This document shows positions 27,801 through 36,940 of a stretch of DNA of 64,000 nt, piece after piece. Below the pieces are notes generated by a model. It was not told the origin of the DNA. It did no database searches and saw only the letters and a list, made by a program, of their open reading frames with translations. The DNA lies in the NCBI GenBank assembly GCA_964489955.1, contig CAZBAV010000010.1:18588-82587 (forward strand), in the 5' to 3' direction. A program made the position numbers and the translations under genes. The stretch comes from Leadbetterella sp964489955 (GTDB lineage: Bacteria; Bacteroidota; Bacteroidia; Cytophagales; Spirosomataceae). Numbering within the stretch: position 1 is the first letter of the stretch; every line of letters starts with the position of its first letter.

Positions 27801-27861
27801 CAGTAGCGAATAAGATGCTAAATAGGAGGGAGGTAGCAAAAAAAACTTTGTAAATTCTCAT
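24823..27861 (-). CDS. LamG-GH127 beta-L-arabinofuranosidase, secreted
   Basis: This 1012-residue secreted enzyme has a signal peptide (about 1-26, ending NANAQ). A LamG/concanavalin-like module (about 38-245, MIARYVFDGDTKDWS, FRIYRVALTRKQVAGIFYN) and a short Ig-like linker (about 265-350) precede the GH127-type catalytic region (about 365-1010). GH127 enzymes release beta-L-arabinofuranose from plant glycans. The metal/catalytic set is Glu741 and Cys743 (NETCATYN) with Cys811-Cys812 (FTCCNGTA), corresponding to the Glu338, Cys340, Cys417, Cys418 set of Bifidobacterium HypBA1. A GH146 assignment cannot be excluded. It is transcribed alone, divergently from GH65. Confidence 0.92.
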   Translation of the reverse strand: MRIYKVFFATSLLFSILFATAYNANAQGGDQILDGIGETGMIARYVFDGDTKDWSRNNLHAESQAKFVNDNRFGKVLSLTGSEFVTLPTNTLTDLESISISGWINLRSNQAGQYFFDFGKDSQKHFFATPVGTKNQSGFEAGITAGKTDKPGALASGIELQKWVHLVIVVDLSNKSLITYVDGRPVGESKEIPSDLASVFGGEKNTLYIGKSLTAGEPNLNALLHDFRIYRVALTRKQVAGIFYNAKGNQGGAVNVGKPEENLQQFTKEESLLYNAYLTKVSDVTVQTELGELPRLPTHVIGTYKEGINGPKVRVIWPAPKDNSEALQAGTYIITGHVPGTDFKPKATITVKDGAKSKTPSATLEAFHLDQVTLEADDHKHDTKFIQNRNKFVNTLAKTDPNSFLYMFRHAFGQKQPEGTKPLGVWDSQDTKLRGHATGHYLTAIAQAYAGSGHDKDLQANFATKMDVLVNTLYDLSKLSGKPAEAGEKSVSDPTVVPMGPGKTEYNSDLSTEGIRTDYWNWGVGYISAYPPDQFIMLEKGAKYGGQKNQVWAPYYTLHKILAGLMDVYDVTGNKKALDVATGMSDWVHARLAQVPQDTLIKIWNTYIAGEFGGMNESMARLYDITKDAKYLKTAQLFDNIKMFFGDPSHSHGLAKNVDSFRGLHANQHIPQVVGSIEMYRVANDPEYYKVADNFWYKAVNDYMYSIGGVAGARNPANAECFTSEPATIYQNGLSAGGQNETCATYNMLKLTSNLFLFDQRAELMDYYERGLYNHILASVAEHTPANTYHVPLRPGSVKQFGNPNMTGFTCCNGTAIESSTKLQNSIYFKSTDNKTLYVNLYIPSTLNWSERKVKVVQNTNFPHEDHTRLTVQGSGKFDIQVRIPSWAKNGFVVKINGKEHKHQGKAGSYLNLSRTWKNGDTIELKMPFGFHLDPVMDQQNIASLFYGPVLLAAQETEASKEWRKVTLDAKDLGKTISGDPKKLEFTIDGILYKPFYESYGRHSVYLDVKLK

Positions 27862-28229
27862 TGTTTAATCATTTTCATTAATACGGTACTATTCTCAGTT
27901 TTGTATGGTTTTTTGTATAGTTTTTTTAATATATGAAGCTGTAGTAATGTACATCTATTCTCTTTTACAAAACTAGGAAGGATACGTTCGCCAAAATTTG
28001 TTTATTTTATCAAATAGTCATTTAATATTAACAGTGGATCTTTTTAAGGTCCTGAAATTTGATTTTTAAAGCTGACTAGTCTTCTATCATAACTGTAATG
28101 AGATACTTGCTTTTCTTCCTAATAGTTCTCCGAAAATCGTTTTTTAATATAGGATGTTGCGTAAATAATGGCTCTTCTATATAAGTACAATGATAACTTT
28201 GATGTAAGTTTGGTCTAAATTCGGAATAA
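27862..28229. other. Divergent promoter region between GH127 and GH65
   Basis: These 368 AT-rich bases contain no gene. TAACTTTG at 28194-28201 matches the TAnnTTTG element about 30 bases before the GH65 start, but no TTTG is found at the expected distance upstream. Nothing clear was seen for GH127. Confidence 0.45.
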
Positions 28230-30470
28230 ATGAAAAACTATCTAAAATACGACAATTGGAAGATTTGGGAAGATACTTTCCATGCAGAACACAATGAAGT
28301 TACAGAAAGCATAATGAGTCTCGGAAATGGCCAGTTTGGTGTTCGGGGGAACTTTGAGGAGCGATTTTCTGGACACAGTTTACAAGGTTCTTACGTGGCT
28401 GGTGTGTGGTTTCCTGATAAAACCCGAGTAGGGTGGTGGAAGAATGGCTATCCAGACTATTTTGCTAAGGTAATTAACTCAATAAACTGGATTGGAGTAG
28501 ATATTTATATAGATGATGTTTTGGTAGATTTAGCCAAATCGGAAATTTTAGAGTTTCACCGCGAGATTGATTTACAGCATGGGACTTTATTGCGGTTTTG
28601 TACTTTACAGTTAGAGGGCGGAAAGCAAATTCGGATACATTCTAACCGTTTCTGTAGTATACATAATGCAAGTATTGCCCAAGTGCAGTTTGATGTAACA
28701 GCTCTTAACTTCTCTGGTAATCTTACTTTGGCATCTTATCTGGATGGCGATGTGAAAAATCGGGATAGTAACCATGATGAACGCTTCTGGGATGAAATAT
28801 ATAAGTCAACAGAAGGGAATACGGCAGTTTTGCAAGTAAAAACGAAGCCAAATCCTTTTGGTGTGCCCCAATTTGATGTCGCTGTGGCTATGTCTAACCA
28901 AATTAGTTTACTCAAAAATGAAGGTAAGGAATCTCACCCCGCCAATATACAGGCCGAAACGGTTTTTAAAGATAAGTATTTGGGCTTGAAGTACAGTACG
29001 CAAGTCCAAGAAAACGAAGGTTTAGGACTTGTAAAAACGGTGTCGGTACATAATTCTAATGATTACGAGGCTAATAAATTGCCACAAGTAGCTCTAAAAT
29101 CGGTAGTTGAAAATGCGGGTAAGCATGAGCTTTTGCATGAACATAGGCAAGCATGGGAACAAGCCTGGGAAAATTGTGATATACAAATAGAGGGCGATGT
29201 TTCGGCACAGATTGGTATACGATTTAATATCTTCCATCTTTTACAAACTTATAATGGTTCTGATTCTCGTTTGAACATCGGACCTAAAGGATTTACGGGA
29301 GAAAAATATGGTGGAGTTACATATTGGGATACAGAAGCGTATTGTATACCATTTTATTTAGCTTCTTCTGATTTTTCTGTGGCCAGAAACCTTTTGGTAT
29401 ACCGTCATAACCATTTGCCGAAAGCAATTGAAAATGCAAAGAAATTAGGTTTCTCAAACGGGGCGGCTCTATACCCCATGGTTACCATGAATGGCGAAGA
29501 ATGTCACAACGAATGGGAAATCACTTTCGAAGAAATCCACCGAAACGGTGCTATCGCGTACGCTATTTATGATTATATTAACTATACAGGCGATGAGAGT
29601 TACCTGGCAGAGTATGGTTTAGAGGTTTTGATTGGTATTTCTCGTTTTTGGTCTCAGCGAGTAAATTGGTCGGAAGACAAAAAGCAATATGTAATGCTAG
29701 GGGTGACAGGACCAAACGAGTACGAAAATAATATAAACAATAACTGGTATACCAATTACATAGCCGTTTGGACTTTGAAATATACGCTGGGAGCTATTTC
29801 TAAGGTATCTGACAAAGCTGCTATATTTTTTAAAGTGAATTTTGACGAAGCAAAAGAAACCAGCCAATGGAGGGATATCATTGATAAAATGTATTTCCCT
29901 TTTGACACACACCGTCAGGTTTATTTACAGCAAGATGGTTTCTTAGACAAGGAACTTCTGTCTGTTGATGATATTAAGGAGCACCGTCCAATTAACCAAA
30001 AATGGTCATGGGATAGAATACTGCGTTCGTGTTTTATTAAGCAAGCCGATGTATTACAAGGTTTGTATTTCTTTGAAGACGATTTTGATGAAGACACACA
30101 CCGCAGAAACTTTGACTTCTATGAACCTATGACGGTGCATGAATCTTCGCTTTCTCCTTGCATACATACGATTTTGGGATGTAAATTAGGTAAAACAGAA
30201 AAGGCGTATGAAATGTACTTGCGTACTTCTAGGTTAGATTTGGATGATTACAATAATGATACCGAAGACGGGTTACACATTACTTCCATGGCTGGAACAT
30301 GGCTGGCTGTAGTAAAAGGATTTGGCGGAGTGAGAATCAAAAATACAGAACTTGAAGTAAACCCACATTTACCAGAGAACTGGAAATCTCTAACTTTCCG
30401 TATGAACACAAAAGATGGAGTTAAAGAAATCTTCATTAACCATGACGGTTATGAAGTGAGGGAAGTGTAG
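28230..30470 (+). CDS. GH65 glycoside phosphorylase (maltose phosphorylase-like)
   Basis: This 746-residue family GH65 enzyme has no signal peptide and so is cytoplasmic. GH65 phosphorylases split an alpha-glucosyl disaccharide with inorganic phosphate, giving beta-glucose 1-phosphate and glucose. The N-terminal beta-sandwich domain starts with ESIMSLGNGQFGVRG. The catalytic (alpha/alpha)6 barrel includes GPNEYENNINNNWYTN with the general acid Glu497. The phosphate-binding loop is probably TVHESSLSP near residue 638. The length matches maltose phosphorylases, but trehalose, kojibiose or nigerose specificity cannot be excluded. Beta-phosphoglucomutase, needed to use the product, is encoded 28 kb away (58343-58981). 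Confidence 0.93.
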   Translation: MKNYLKYDNWKIWEDTFHAEHNEVTESIMSLGNGQFGVRGNFEERFSGHSLQGSYVAGVWFPDKTRVGWWKNGYPDYFAKVINSINWIGVDIYIDDVLVDLAKSEILEFHREIDLQHGTLLRFCTLQLEGGKQIRIHSNRFCSIHNASIAQVQFDVTALNFSGNLTLASYLDGDVKNRDSNHDERFWDEIYKSTEGNTAVLQVKTKPNPFGVPQFDVAVAMSNQISLLKNEGKESHPANIQAETVFKDKYLGLKYSTQVQENEGLGLVKTVSVHNSNDYEANKLPQVALKSVVENAGKHELLHEHRQAWEQAWENCDIQIEGDVSAQIGIRFNIFHLLQTYNGSDSRLNIGPKGFTGEKYGGVTYWDTEAYCIPFYLASSDFSVARNLLVYRHNHLPKAIENAKKLGFSNGAALYPMVTMNGEECHNEWEITFEEIHRNGAIAYAIYDYINYTGDESYLAEYGLEVLIGISRFWSQRVNWSEDKKQYVMLGVTGPNEYENNINNNWYTNYIAVWTLKYTLGAISKVSDKAAIFFKVNFDEAKETSQWRDIIDKMYFPFDTHRQVYLQQDGFLDKELLSVDDIKEHRPINQKWSWDRILRSCFIKQADVLQGLYFFEDDFDEDTHRRNFDFYEPMTVHESSLSPCIHTILGCKLGKTEKAYEMYLRTSRLDLDDYNNDTEDGLHITSMAGTWLAVVKGFGGVRIKNTELEVNPHLPENWKSLTFRMNTKDGVKEIFINHDGYEVREV

Positions 30471-30483
30471 AAATATCTCCGAC

Positions 30484-31017
30484 ATGATTAACCGAATAAG
30501 GATATATTTTATATTAGTATTAGCTTTCCTACTTTGTATTGGATGTGCGGGGACTATTCGTACTTCGAAAAAGGAAGCGAATTTAGATTTTCAGAATGCA
30601 AAAAGAGCTTACATTGTATCTGTTGAGAATTCCAATTACATCAAATTTAGATTTGGTGTAATTACTCCTTTTGCCTACATCCAACTTCCAGATAGACCGC
30701 CAGAACAACATGAGGTTATTGGAAATACAGACTTGGTCATTAAACAAGAATTAGAAAAGTATGGAATCAATGCGAGAATTGGTAAAAGAGATGATATCCC
30801 TCCTGTAGATATTGATTTTATATTTCTTTATAGAGACACTTGGCGGTGGGACTTCAAAAAGATTCTTGATAAATTAGAAATAGTAATCATATCTGCAACT
30901 GATAAAACAGAACTTGCTCGTTCGGTGTTCAATATTCATAAAAACAAAGAAATGCACAATTTCCCAAATCCTGAGAAGGAAGTTCCTAAAATGATAAAAC
31001 AGCTTTTGGATAAATGA
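30484..31017 (+). CDS. Small lipoprotein of unknown function
   Basis: I do not recognise this 177-residue protein. It begins with a lipoprotein signal (IYFILVLAFLLCIGC, Cys at about 21), and the mature part is mixed alpha/beta with IGNTDLVIKQELEKYGI followed by VDIDFIFLYRDTWRWD, so it is a periplasmic or outer-membrane-anchored lipoprotein. The start is the ATG at 30484, only 13 bases after the GH65 stop, which suggests cotranscription. It has no evident functional link to a cytoplasmic phosphorylase. Confidence 0.75.
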   Translation: MINRIRIYFILVLAFLLCIGCAGTIRTSKKEANLDFQNAKRAYIVSVENSNYIKFRFGVITPFAYIQLPDRPPEQHEVIGNTDLVIKQELEKYGINARIGKRDDIPPVDIDFIFLYRDTWRWDFKKILDKLEIVIISATDKTELARSVFNIHKNKEMHNFPNPEKEVPKMIKQLLDK

Positions 31018-31834
31018 ATTAATCAAAGAGATTTTTTACTGGACTTTAATAGAGAGAGGAGATAAGTAGAAAATAAAAAGCTTTTTATACTAATAAAATG
31101 TTAATAATTAAATAGTTGAGTGATAAAGATATCATCTCTAGAGAGCTGGTTTAGCTCTATTTATTTCTCTCCCTTAAAGCATTTTTTAGTGCATGTACAG
31201 TACTAAGATTAATAAGTAGTAGCAAAGCTCAGTAATAATCGTCAAAAAGATATAGATATAAGTATTGCCGAACTTAATATTCTCGGGAAAGGAAATAAAA
31301 GTTTTAAGTGCAGGATTAGCGTATCAAGTAATTCTATGTGCAGATTCTCAGTTGAGTCATTAAGGTTTTACAAGAAACAACATTTTTGAGTATTAGTATT
31401 TTAATAGTGACCTACAGCAATATGTCAAATATGTAGTTAATTATTTTTCAATATCTAAATTGTTTGAGGATAGAGATAGAAGAATTGCGTATACAATAAT
31501 TTTTGTACCATCGTCAATAGTTCCTGTAGCAATTTAATTTGTTTAGTTTTAAAGATCTCCTTTAAAAAGTATTTGAGGGAGTTTATTCAATTTCATTAAT
31601 CGATAAACTGCTTTTAAAGTGCTAAAAAACAGTATGTAGCGTTAGTCCTAGTTTCAGAAGTAATAATAGTTCTATCCATTTTTGCTCGTTTTCGATCTGG
31701 TACGAGAATCTTATTCCAACCCTTAATTACATTAGTAGGTTAAGCAGGATGGGTTTTACTACTTGACCCGTCGTGAAAAAATATGTAGCTTTACCCTCTT
31801 ATAAACAAATGTATAATTTAAAATGATAGTCTTT
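31018..31834. other. Gene-free 0.8-kb stretch upstream of SusC
   Basis: No credible open frame is present on either strand, and the sequence is AT-rich. A short hairpin (AGAGCT/AGCTCT near 31140-31160) may mark the end of the lipoprotein transcript, though the T-run is poor. A promoter-like pair lies at 31763-31793. The remainder is unexplained; it could be a long leader, an unrecognised RNA or a decayed gene. Confidence 0.5.
31763..31793 (+). promoter_or_regulatory. Putative Bacteroidota-type promoter of the SusC/SusD operon
   Basis: TTG at 31763-31765 and TAGCTTTA at 31786-31793 are separated by 20 bases, matching TTTG / TAnnTTTG except for one base in each. Transcription would start about 40 bases before the SusC ATG at 31835. 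Confidence 0.5.
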
Positions 31835-34800
31835 ATGAAGAGAAAGTTACTATTAACATTATCTTTTGCGATGTTGTTGATACAATTAAGTTTTGGACAG
31901 TCGCGTGTTGTGAGTGGCAGAATAGTGTCGAGTGATGAGCCAGAAGGTATTGCGGGGGCGACAGTTCTTGTGAAAGGAACTAGTAATGCAACCCAGACCA
32001 ATGCTGAAGGACGATATTCGATTACGGTTACGGAAGGTACAATTCTTATTATTACTGCAATAGGTTATGATAAGAAAGAAGTTACACTTGGGAGTAGTGC
32101 GGTGGTAAATGTAACGCTAGAACTATCTGAGAATCTCTTGGATGAGGTAGTTATAGCCACACCGTATGGATCCACTAGGAAGTCTGACTTCACAGGAGTT
32201 GCTACCACAGTTGGTGCGAATGATATCGCAAAAAGACCTACGGCAAACGTGCTTACAGCTTTGCAAGGAGCCGGTCCTGGTATACAAACTACAGCTCCAG
32301 CTGGAGGACCTGGTTCTTCTCCGGGAGTTCTTATCAGAGGTCTAGCAAGTTACAGTTCTAGTAATTCTCCTCTTTATGTCGTTGATGGAGTGGAATTTAC
32401 AGGAGGTTTTAGTAACTTAAATCCCGATGATGTAGAGAGTATGACGATTCTTAAGGATGCTTCTACCATAGCATTGTATGGTTCTAGAGGAGCTAATGGT
32501 GTGGTAATGATTACAACTAAAAAAGGATCAAGGTCTCGTTCAGGATTAAATGTTCGTATGCAGTTTGGATTTAATGAAAATGGTACTCCTAACTACAATG
32601 TAGTAAATGCTGCTGAGTACTATGAATTGATTGCGGAAGCCTATAAAAACAATTTAATTTATGGGGCTACAGCTGTTCCTGCAGATGCTGCTTCTCAGAT
32701 TGCCTTAGGTAAATTGCCAAGAAATGCCAGTGGAGATCAGATATATAATGGTAGGACCTATCAGGACGTAGTGAAAATGTTAGGTAATTATAATGCTTTT
32801 AATGTACCTGCTGCTGAGCTTTTTACGGCAAATGGAAAAGTGAATCCTAATGCACAGTTGCTTTATCCTCAGGCTTTAAACTGGTTAGACGAGTCTACAA
32901 GGAGAGGGAAAAGAAACGAGTATAATATCAACTATAATTCTGGCAATGATAAAACAGATAGTTATATCTCTTTAAACTACCTTAATGAAGAGGGTTGGGG
33001 ACTAAGATCAAAACTGGAAAGGTTCCAAGCCAGGGTAAATGTGAACACTGATATTAAAAAGTGGTTAAGAGCTGGATTTAATATATCAGGAAACAGGAAT
33101 AACTTCCTAAACCCTGCTGACGGAGATGGTATAAACAACCCATTTTATTTTGCGAGATCAATTGCCCCTATTTATCCAGTGCATGTGATAGATCCGGCTA
33201 ATGGTCAATATGTATTAGATGCTTCAGGAAATAGGATTTACGATTATGGTAACTTAGTAGCAGAATATGGATTTAGCCGTCCTTTTAACTCGGGAAGGCA
33301 CGCATTAGCGGAAACTATGTTTAACCAAAACACTACTACAAGAGACTTTGTAGGAGCTAGGAGTTATTTTGAAGTTGATATAGCTCCGTGGTTGACTTTT
33401 AATACCACTTTGAGTACAAACATTACCAATATCAGACAGGAAAACTATGAGAATACATTAGTAGGAGATGGAGCTCCTGCTGGTAGATATGGACAAGATT
33501 GGAGTAAGTCTTATGATTATACATTTTATCAAACCCTTACAGCAGAAAGGAAGTTTGGAGTACATAATTTCTTGTTAACTCTTGGTCATGAAAACTTTGG
33601 ATATAAATCAGAGTCGATTGCAGGGCGTCGTTCTGGAGAAGGGATAGAGAATTATTACACGTTTAGTAACTTCACAGATATTAACTCATTGACTTCCGGT
33701 TTAGCCGAGAGATCTATGGAAAGTTACTTTATGAAAGTTAATTATGACCTAAATAAGAAATATTTGTTTACAGGTGCTTTTCGTAGAGATGGAGACTCCA
33801 GAATGCCTTTAATAAATAGAAGAGCAAACTTCTGGTCTTTAGGTGTGGCATGGAGATTAGATCAGGAAGCTTTTTTCAATGTAGCTAATGTAGATTTGTT
33901 AAAATTGAGGGCTTCGTATGGTAAATTAGGAAACAGTAATGTAGGTAGTAACTATCCATATCAGGCAGGTTATACTATTGGTAGAAACAACGCTTCGGAA
34001 CCGGGAGTTGTTTTAGGTTCGTTAGGTAGCCCGAGCTTAAAGTGGGAAGGACAGAGACCACTAGATTTAGGAGTTGATTTCTCGCTTTACAAAGGACGTA
34101 TAACTGGTACAGTGGACTGGTTTATGAGAAAAAGTGACGGTTTGTTATTTAATGTACAGCTTCCTTGGCATCATGGTGGTACTGCTTCTACAAGTGGAGA
34201 CTCTTTTGGTGTTAGAAAAAATGTAGGTAACATCACTAATAAAGGACTAGAAGTTACTGTTACAGGTGCTATTGTAAAGAAAAAAGATTTCTCATGGAAC
34301 ATGACTGTGAACTTTACCAGCATCAAAAACCAAGTAACGGCTATGCCTGCGGAGACGCCGATTATTACATCCGGTAACTTCAGGAGAGAAGTTGGTAGGT
34401 CGCTATACGATTATTGGACCAGAACTTTTTATGGTGTAGATCCTGATAATGGTAGAGTTCTTTATAAAGGTGTGGAAGCTTATAATGCTTCTAATGAAGA
34501 TATCAAAATCATTGAACATGCTTCAGGTGCGAGAGATACTGTAACCTATGACCATAATTTGGCAAAAAGAGACTATATCGGAAAAAGCTCTTTACCAAAG
34601 GGAACGGGTAGTATTATCAATAATTTTTCTTACAAGAATTTTAACTTTAGCTTTGCTGTCCTATATCAATTTGGTGGATGGGCAATGGATGGTTCATTCC
34701 TAAGCTCAGGACCAGTGAATGGTACTACATTACACCGTGATTTGTTAAATGGTTGGAGAAACCCGGGTGATATTACAGATATCCCTAGAATGGACTTAGG

Positions 34801-35077
34801 TCAAACTGCCCAATTCGGTGCGGCCTCTACAAGATTCTTGAGAAGATCTGATTACGTGAGTCTTAGTAATGTGAGTTTGTCATACAATTTACCTAAAGCA
34901 CTTGTTAAAAAAGCTCATCTTTCTAATGCAAGAGTTTTTGTAAACGGTGACAATTTGTTCTTTATTACTGAAAGAAAAGGGATGAACACATTGATGAGTA
35001 ATACAGGTGGGGTTGCAGGAACTAATACCTATAGCCACGCAAGAATACTTACTTTAGGAATTGACTTTAATTTATAA
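31835..35077 (+). CDS. SusC-type TonB-dependent transporter without STN domain
   Basis: This outer-membrane glycan transporter has about 1080 residues. The ATG at 31835 starts the signal peptide directly (MKRKLLLTLSFAMLLIQLSFGQ); an in-frame ATG at 31823 adds four residues. Domains are a carboxypeptidase-regulatory-like domain (about 25-100), a plug (about 105-220, with VIATPYGSTRKSDFTGVATT, RGLASYSSSNSPLYVVDGVE and YGSRGANGVVMITTKKG) and the barrel, ending ARILTLGIDFNL. It lacks the STN domain, and no FecR or sigma gene is adjacent, so its regulation differs from that of the pectin receptor. Its arginine codons are mostly AGA/AGG, unlike neighbouring genes. The substrate is unknown; no hydrolase follows SusD. 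Confidence 0.95.
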   Translation: MKRKLLLTLSFAMLLIQLSFGQSRVVSGRIVSSDEPEGIAGATVLVKGTSNATQTNAEGRYSITVTEGTILIITAIGYDKKEVTLGSSAVVNVTLELSENLLDEVVIATPYGSTRKSDFTGVATTVGANDIAKRPTANVLTALQGAGPGIQTTAPAGGPGSSPGVLIRGLASYSSSNSPLYVVDGVEFTGGFSNLNPDDVESMTILKDASTIALYGSRGANGVVMITTKKGSRSRSGLNVRMQFGFNENGTPNYNVVNAAEYYELIAEAYKNNLIYGATAVPADAASQIALGKLPRNASGDQIYNGRTYQDVVKMLGNYNAFNVPAAELFTANGKVNPNAQLLYPQALNWLDESTRRGKRNEYNINYNSGNDKTDSYISLNYLNEEGWGLRSKLERFQARVNVNTDIKKWLRAGFNISGNRNNFLNPADGDGINNPFYFARSIAPIYPVHVIDPANGQYVLDASGNRIYDYGNLVAEYGFSRPFNSGRHALAETMFNQNTTTRDFVGARSYFEVDIAPWLTFNTTLSTNITNIRQENYENTLVGDGAPAGRYGQDWSKSYDYTFYQTLTAERKFGVHNFLLTLGHENFGYKSESIAGRRSGEGIENYYTFSNFTDINSLTSGLAERSMESYFMKVNYDLNKKYLFTGAFRRDGDSRMPLINRRANFWSLGVAWRLDQEAFFNVANVDLLKLRASYGKLGNSNVGSNYPYQAGYTIGRNNASEPGVVLGSLGSPSLKWEGQRPLDLGVDFSLYKGRITGTVDWFMRKSDGLLFNVQLPWHHGGTASTSGDSFGVRKNVGNITNKGLEVTVTGAIVKKKDFSWNMTVNFTSIKNQVTAMPAETPIITSGNFRREVGRSLYDYWTRTFYGVDPDNGRVLYKGVEAYNASNEDIKIIEHASGARDTVTYDHNLAKRDYIGKSSLPKGTGSIINNFSYKNFNFSFAVLYQFGGWAMDGSFLSSGPVNGTTLHRDLLNGWRNPGDITDIPRMDLGQTAQFGAASTRFLRRSDYVSLSNVSLSYNLPKALVKKAHLSNARVFVNGDNLFFITERKGMNTLMSNTGGVAGTNTYSHARILTLGIDFNL

Positions 35078-35085
35078 TACTTAAG

Positions 35086-36576
35086 ATGAAAAATATTAAA
35101 TTATTAGGAACAAAAACTTTAGCATTACTAATATTTTCTATAGTAATAGCTACCAGTTGTAAAGAATCTTATCTAGAGAAGCTTCCACTTGGGAATGTTT
35201 CTCCTGAAACTATTTTCTCAACTACCAAGAATGCTACCGCCGTTATTAATGGTATGCATAGATATATGTACTCGCAATGGTACTCTCAGGTAAACGGAGG
35301 ACAAGGGTCAAACATGTTGTACATGGAGGCTTTAGGAGAAGACTTCGTGATGCATGCAAATGCTAACGGATTTTTCATTAATCCATATAAGTGGTTAGAA
35401 CATAGGAATGTGTCAGGAAATATTCTTAGGGATAACTACGGATTTTATTATGCAATGATTTCCAACGCTAACCAAATTTTGGCGTATGTAGACAATGCAG
35501 AAGGCCCTCAGGCAGTAAAGGATAATCTTAAGGCTCAGGCTCTTACTTATAGAGGTTGGAGTTATTTTCAGATGGTTCAGCTGTTTGGAAAAAGGTATGT
35601 AGCTGGTACAGATAATTCTTCATTGGGGATGTCTATCGTATTGGAGCCGTCTACAGAATCTGTACCAAGAAGTACGGTAGAACAAACGTATGCACAGATT
35701 AATAAAGATTTGGATGATGCTATAGCTTTATTTGCAACTTCAGCACCAAGAGCAAACCGTTCTCATTTGGATATTTCTGTAGCAAGAGGTGTAAAAGCAA
35801 GAGTAGCGTTGACACAGCAGAATTATGAAGCAGCGGCTAGCTTTGCAAAGTCTGCAAGAGGCACGATAAAGCCTATGAGTCAACAGTTAGTTATGGCAGG
35901 TTTTTCTGATTACACAAATTCTGAATGGATGTGGGGTATTCAGCACAGAGATGACCAACCTACGTACTTCTTTTCGTATTTTGCTTATAATGGTAACTTT
36001 GCTTCTACCAACACTAGAGGGAATCCAAAATTGATAAACTCAATTCTTTATTCTAAAATATCAAATACAGATATTAGAAAGCAACTATTTGATTCTACCG
36101 GAAGATTGGCTAGTTTTCCTATACCTGTAGGAGGTGTAAGGGCTCCTTATATGAACAGAAAGTTTCAATTAGCTAATCCGGGAAGTAGTAATGGAGATTT
36201 GGCTTTCATGAGAGGAGCAGAGATGTACCTGATTGAGGCTGAAGCACTTGCTAGGACCGGGAAAAACTCAGAAGCAGCAGACGTATTATTTGAATTGGCT
36301 AAGGCTCGTGACGAAAATTACGTTAAATCTGTGAAAACCGGACAGAGTTTAATTGATGAGATTTTAATTCAGAGAAGAGTAGAATTGTGGGGTGAAGGAT
36401 TTAGATTCTATGATTTAAAGAGGTTGAACTCAGACTTGAATAGAGAAGGAGCTAATCATAATGCTACTTTGGCAAATGTTTTGTTTGTGCCGGCAGGAGA
36501 TAAGCGTTGGGAGTTTTTAATCCCTCTATCCGAAATAGATAGAAGTTTGAAAGTCGTAGAACAGAATCCATTGTAA
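35086..36576 (+). CDS. SusD/RagB-family outer-membrane lipoprotein
   Basis: This 496-residue surface glycan-binding lipoprotein has lipobox ATSC (Cys at about 25). It has the usual SusD layout, with NLKAQALTYRGWSYFQMVQLFG in the TPR-rich N-terminal part and MRGAEMYLIEAEALARTGK and VELWGEGFRFYDLKR in the C-terminal RagB/SusD region. It starts eight bases after the SusC stop, so the two form one operon, which ends at a strong terminator. It shares the AGA-rich arginine codon use of the SusC gene. Confidence 0.95.
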   Translation: MKNIKLLGTKTLALLIFSIVIATSCKESYLEKLPLGNVSPETIFSTTKNATAVINGMHRYMYSQWYSQVNGGQGSNMLYMEALGEDFVMHANANGFFINPYKWLEHRNVSGNILRDNYGFYYAMISNANQILAYVDNAEGPQAVKDNLKAQALTYRGWSYFQMVQLFGKRYVAGTDNSSLGMSIVLEPSTESVPRSTVEQTYAQINKDLDDAIALFATSAPRANRSHLDISVARGVKARVALTQQNYEAAASFAKSARGTIKPMSQQLVMAGFSDYTNSEWMWGIQHRDDQPTYFFSYFAYNGNFASTNTRGNPKLINSILYSKISNTDIRKQLFDSTGRLASFPIPVGGVRAPYMNRKFQLANPGSSNGDLAFMRGAEMYLIEAEALARTGKNSEAADVLFELAKARDENYVKSVKTGQSLIDEILIQRRVELWGEGFRFYDLKRLNSDLNREGANHNATLANVLFVPAGDKRWEFLIPLSEIDRSLKVVEQNPL

Positions 36577-36622
36577 TACTACAGTAAAGACCTGTGCTAC
36601 AGAATAAAATGTTTCTGTAGTT

Positions 36623-36661
36623 AAAGCAGTAGCAACACCAAAGTTGCTACTGCTTTTTTTT
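36623..36661 (+). terminator. Intrinsic terminator after SusC/SusD
   Basis: A perfect 14-bp stem (AAAGCAGTAGCAAC / GTTGCTACTGCTTT) with a 6-base loop is followed by a run of T, about 47 bases past the SusD stop. Confidence 0.92.
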
Positions 36662-36940
36662 ATGCATTAAATGATAAGAGCAAACCGTAAATTTAAAGTA
36701 GGTAGAAAGCTTTTAATTTTTTTATAAAAGTATTAAGTAAACCTAAAATGCATTAGCCTATTTACTGAAGTCAAGTGCGACCTCATATAAGCTTTAATAC
36801 CTTCAAAAGTATATAATAGCTATTCTTTGTTGCATTTTGTGTTTTTTTTAGATCAATGTAATCTTTTATGATAAGTCAGGGTATCAGGAAGTAACTTATA
36901 TGGATATGTCTAGAATAGGGTTAAATGAGCCTTTTTTCGC
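36662..36940. other. Intergenic region after the SusD terminator
   Basis: Together with the terminator, these bases separate the convergent SusD and MFS genes. No gene or repeat was recognised. Confidence 0.4.
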
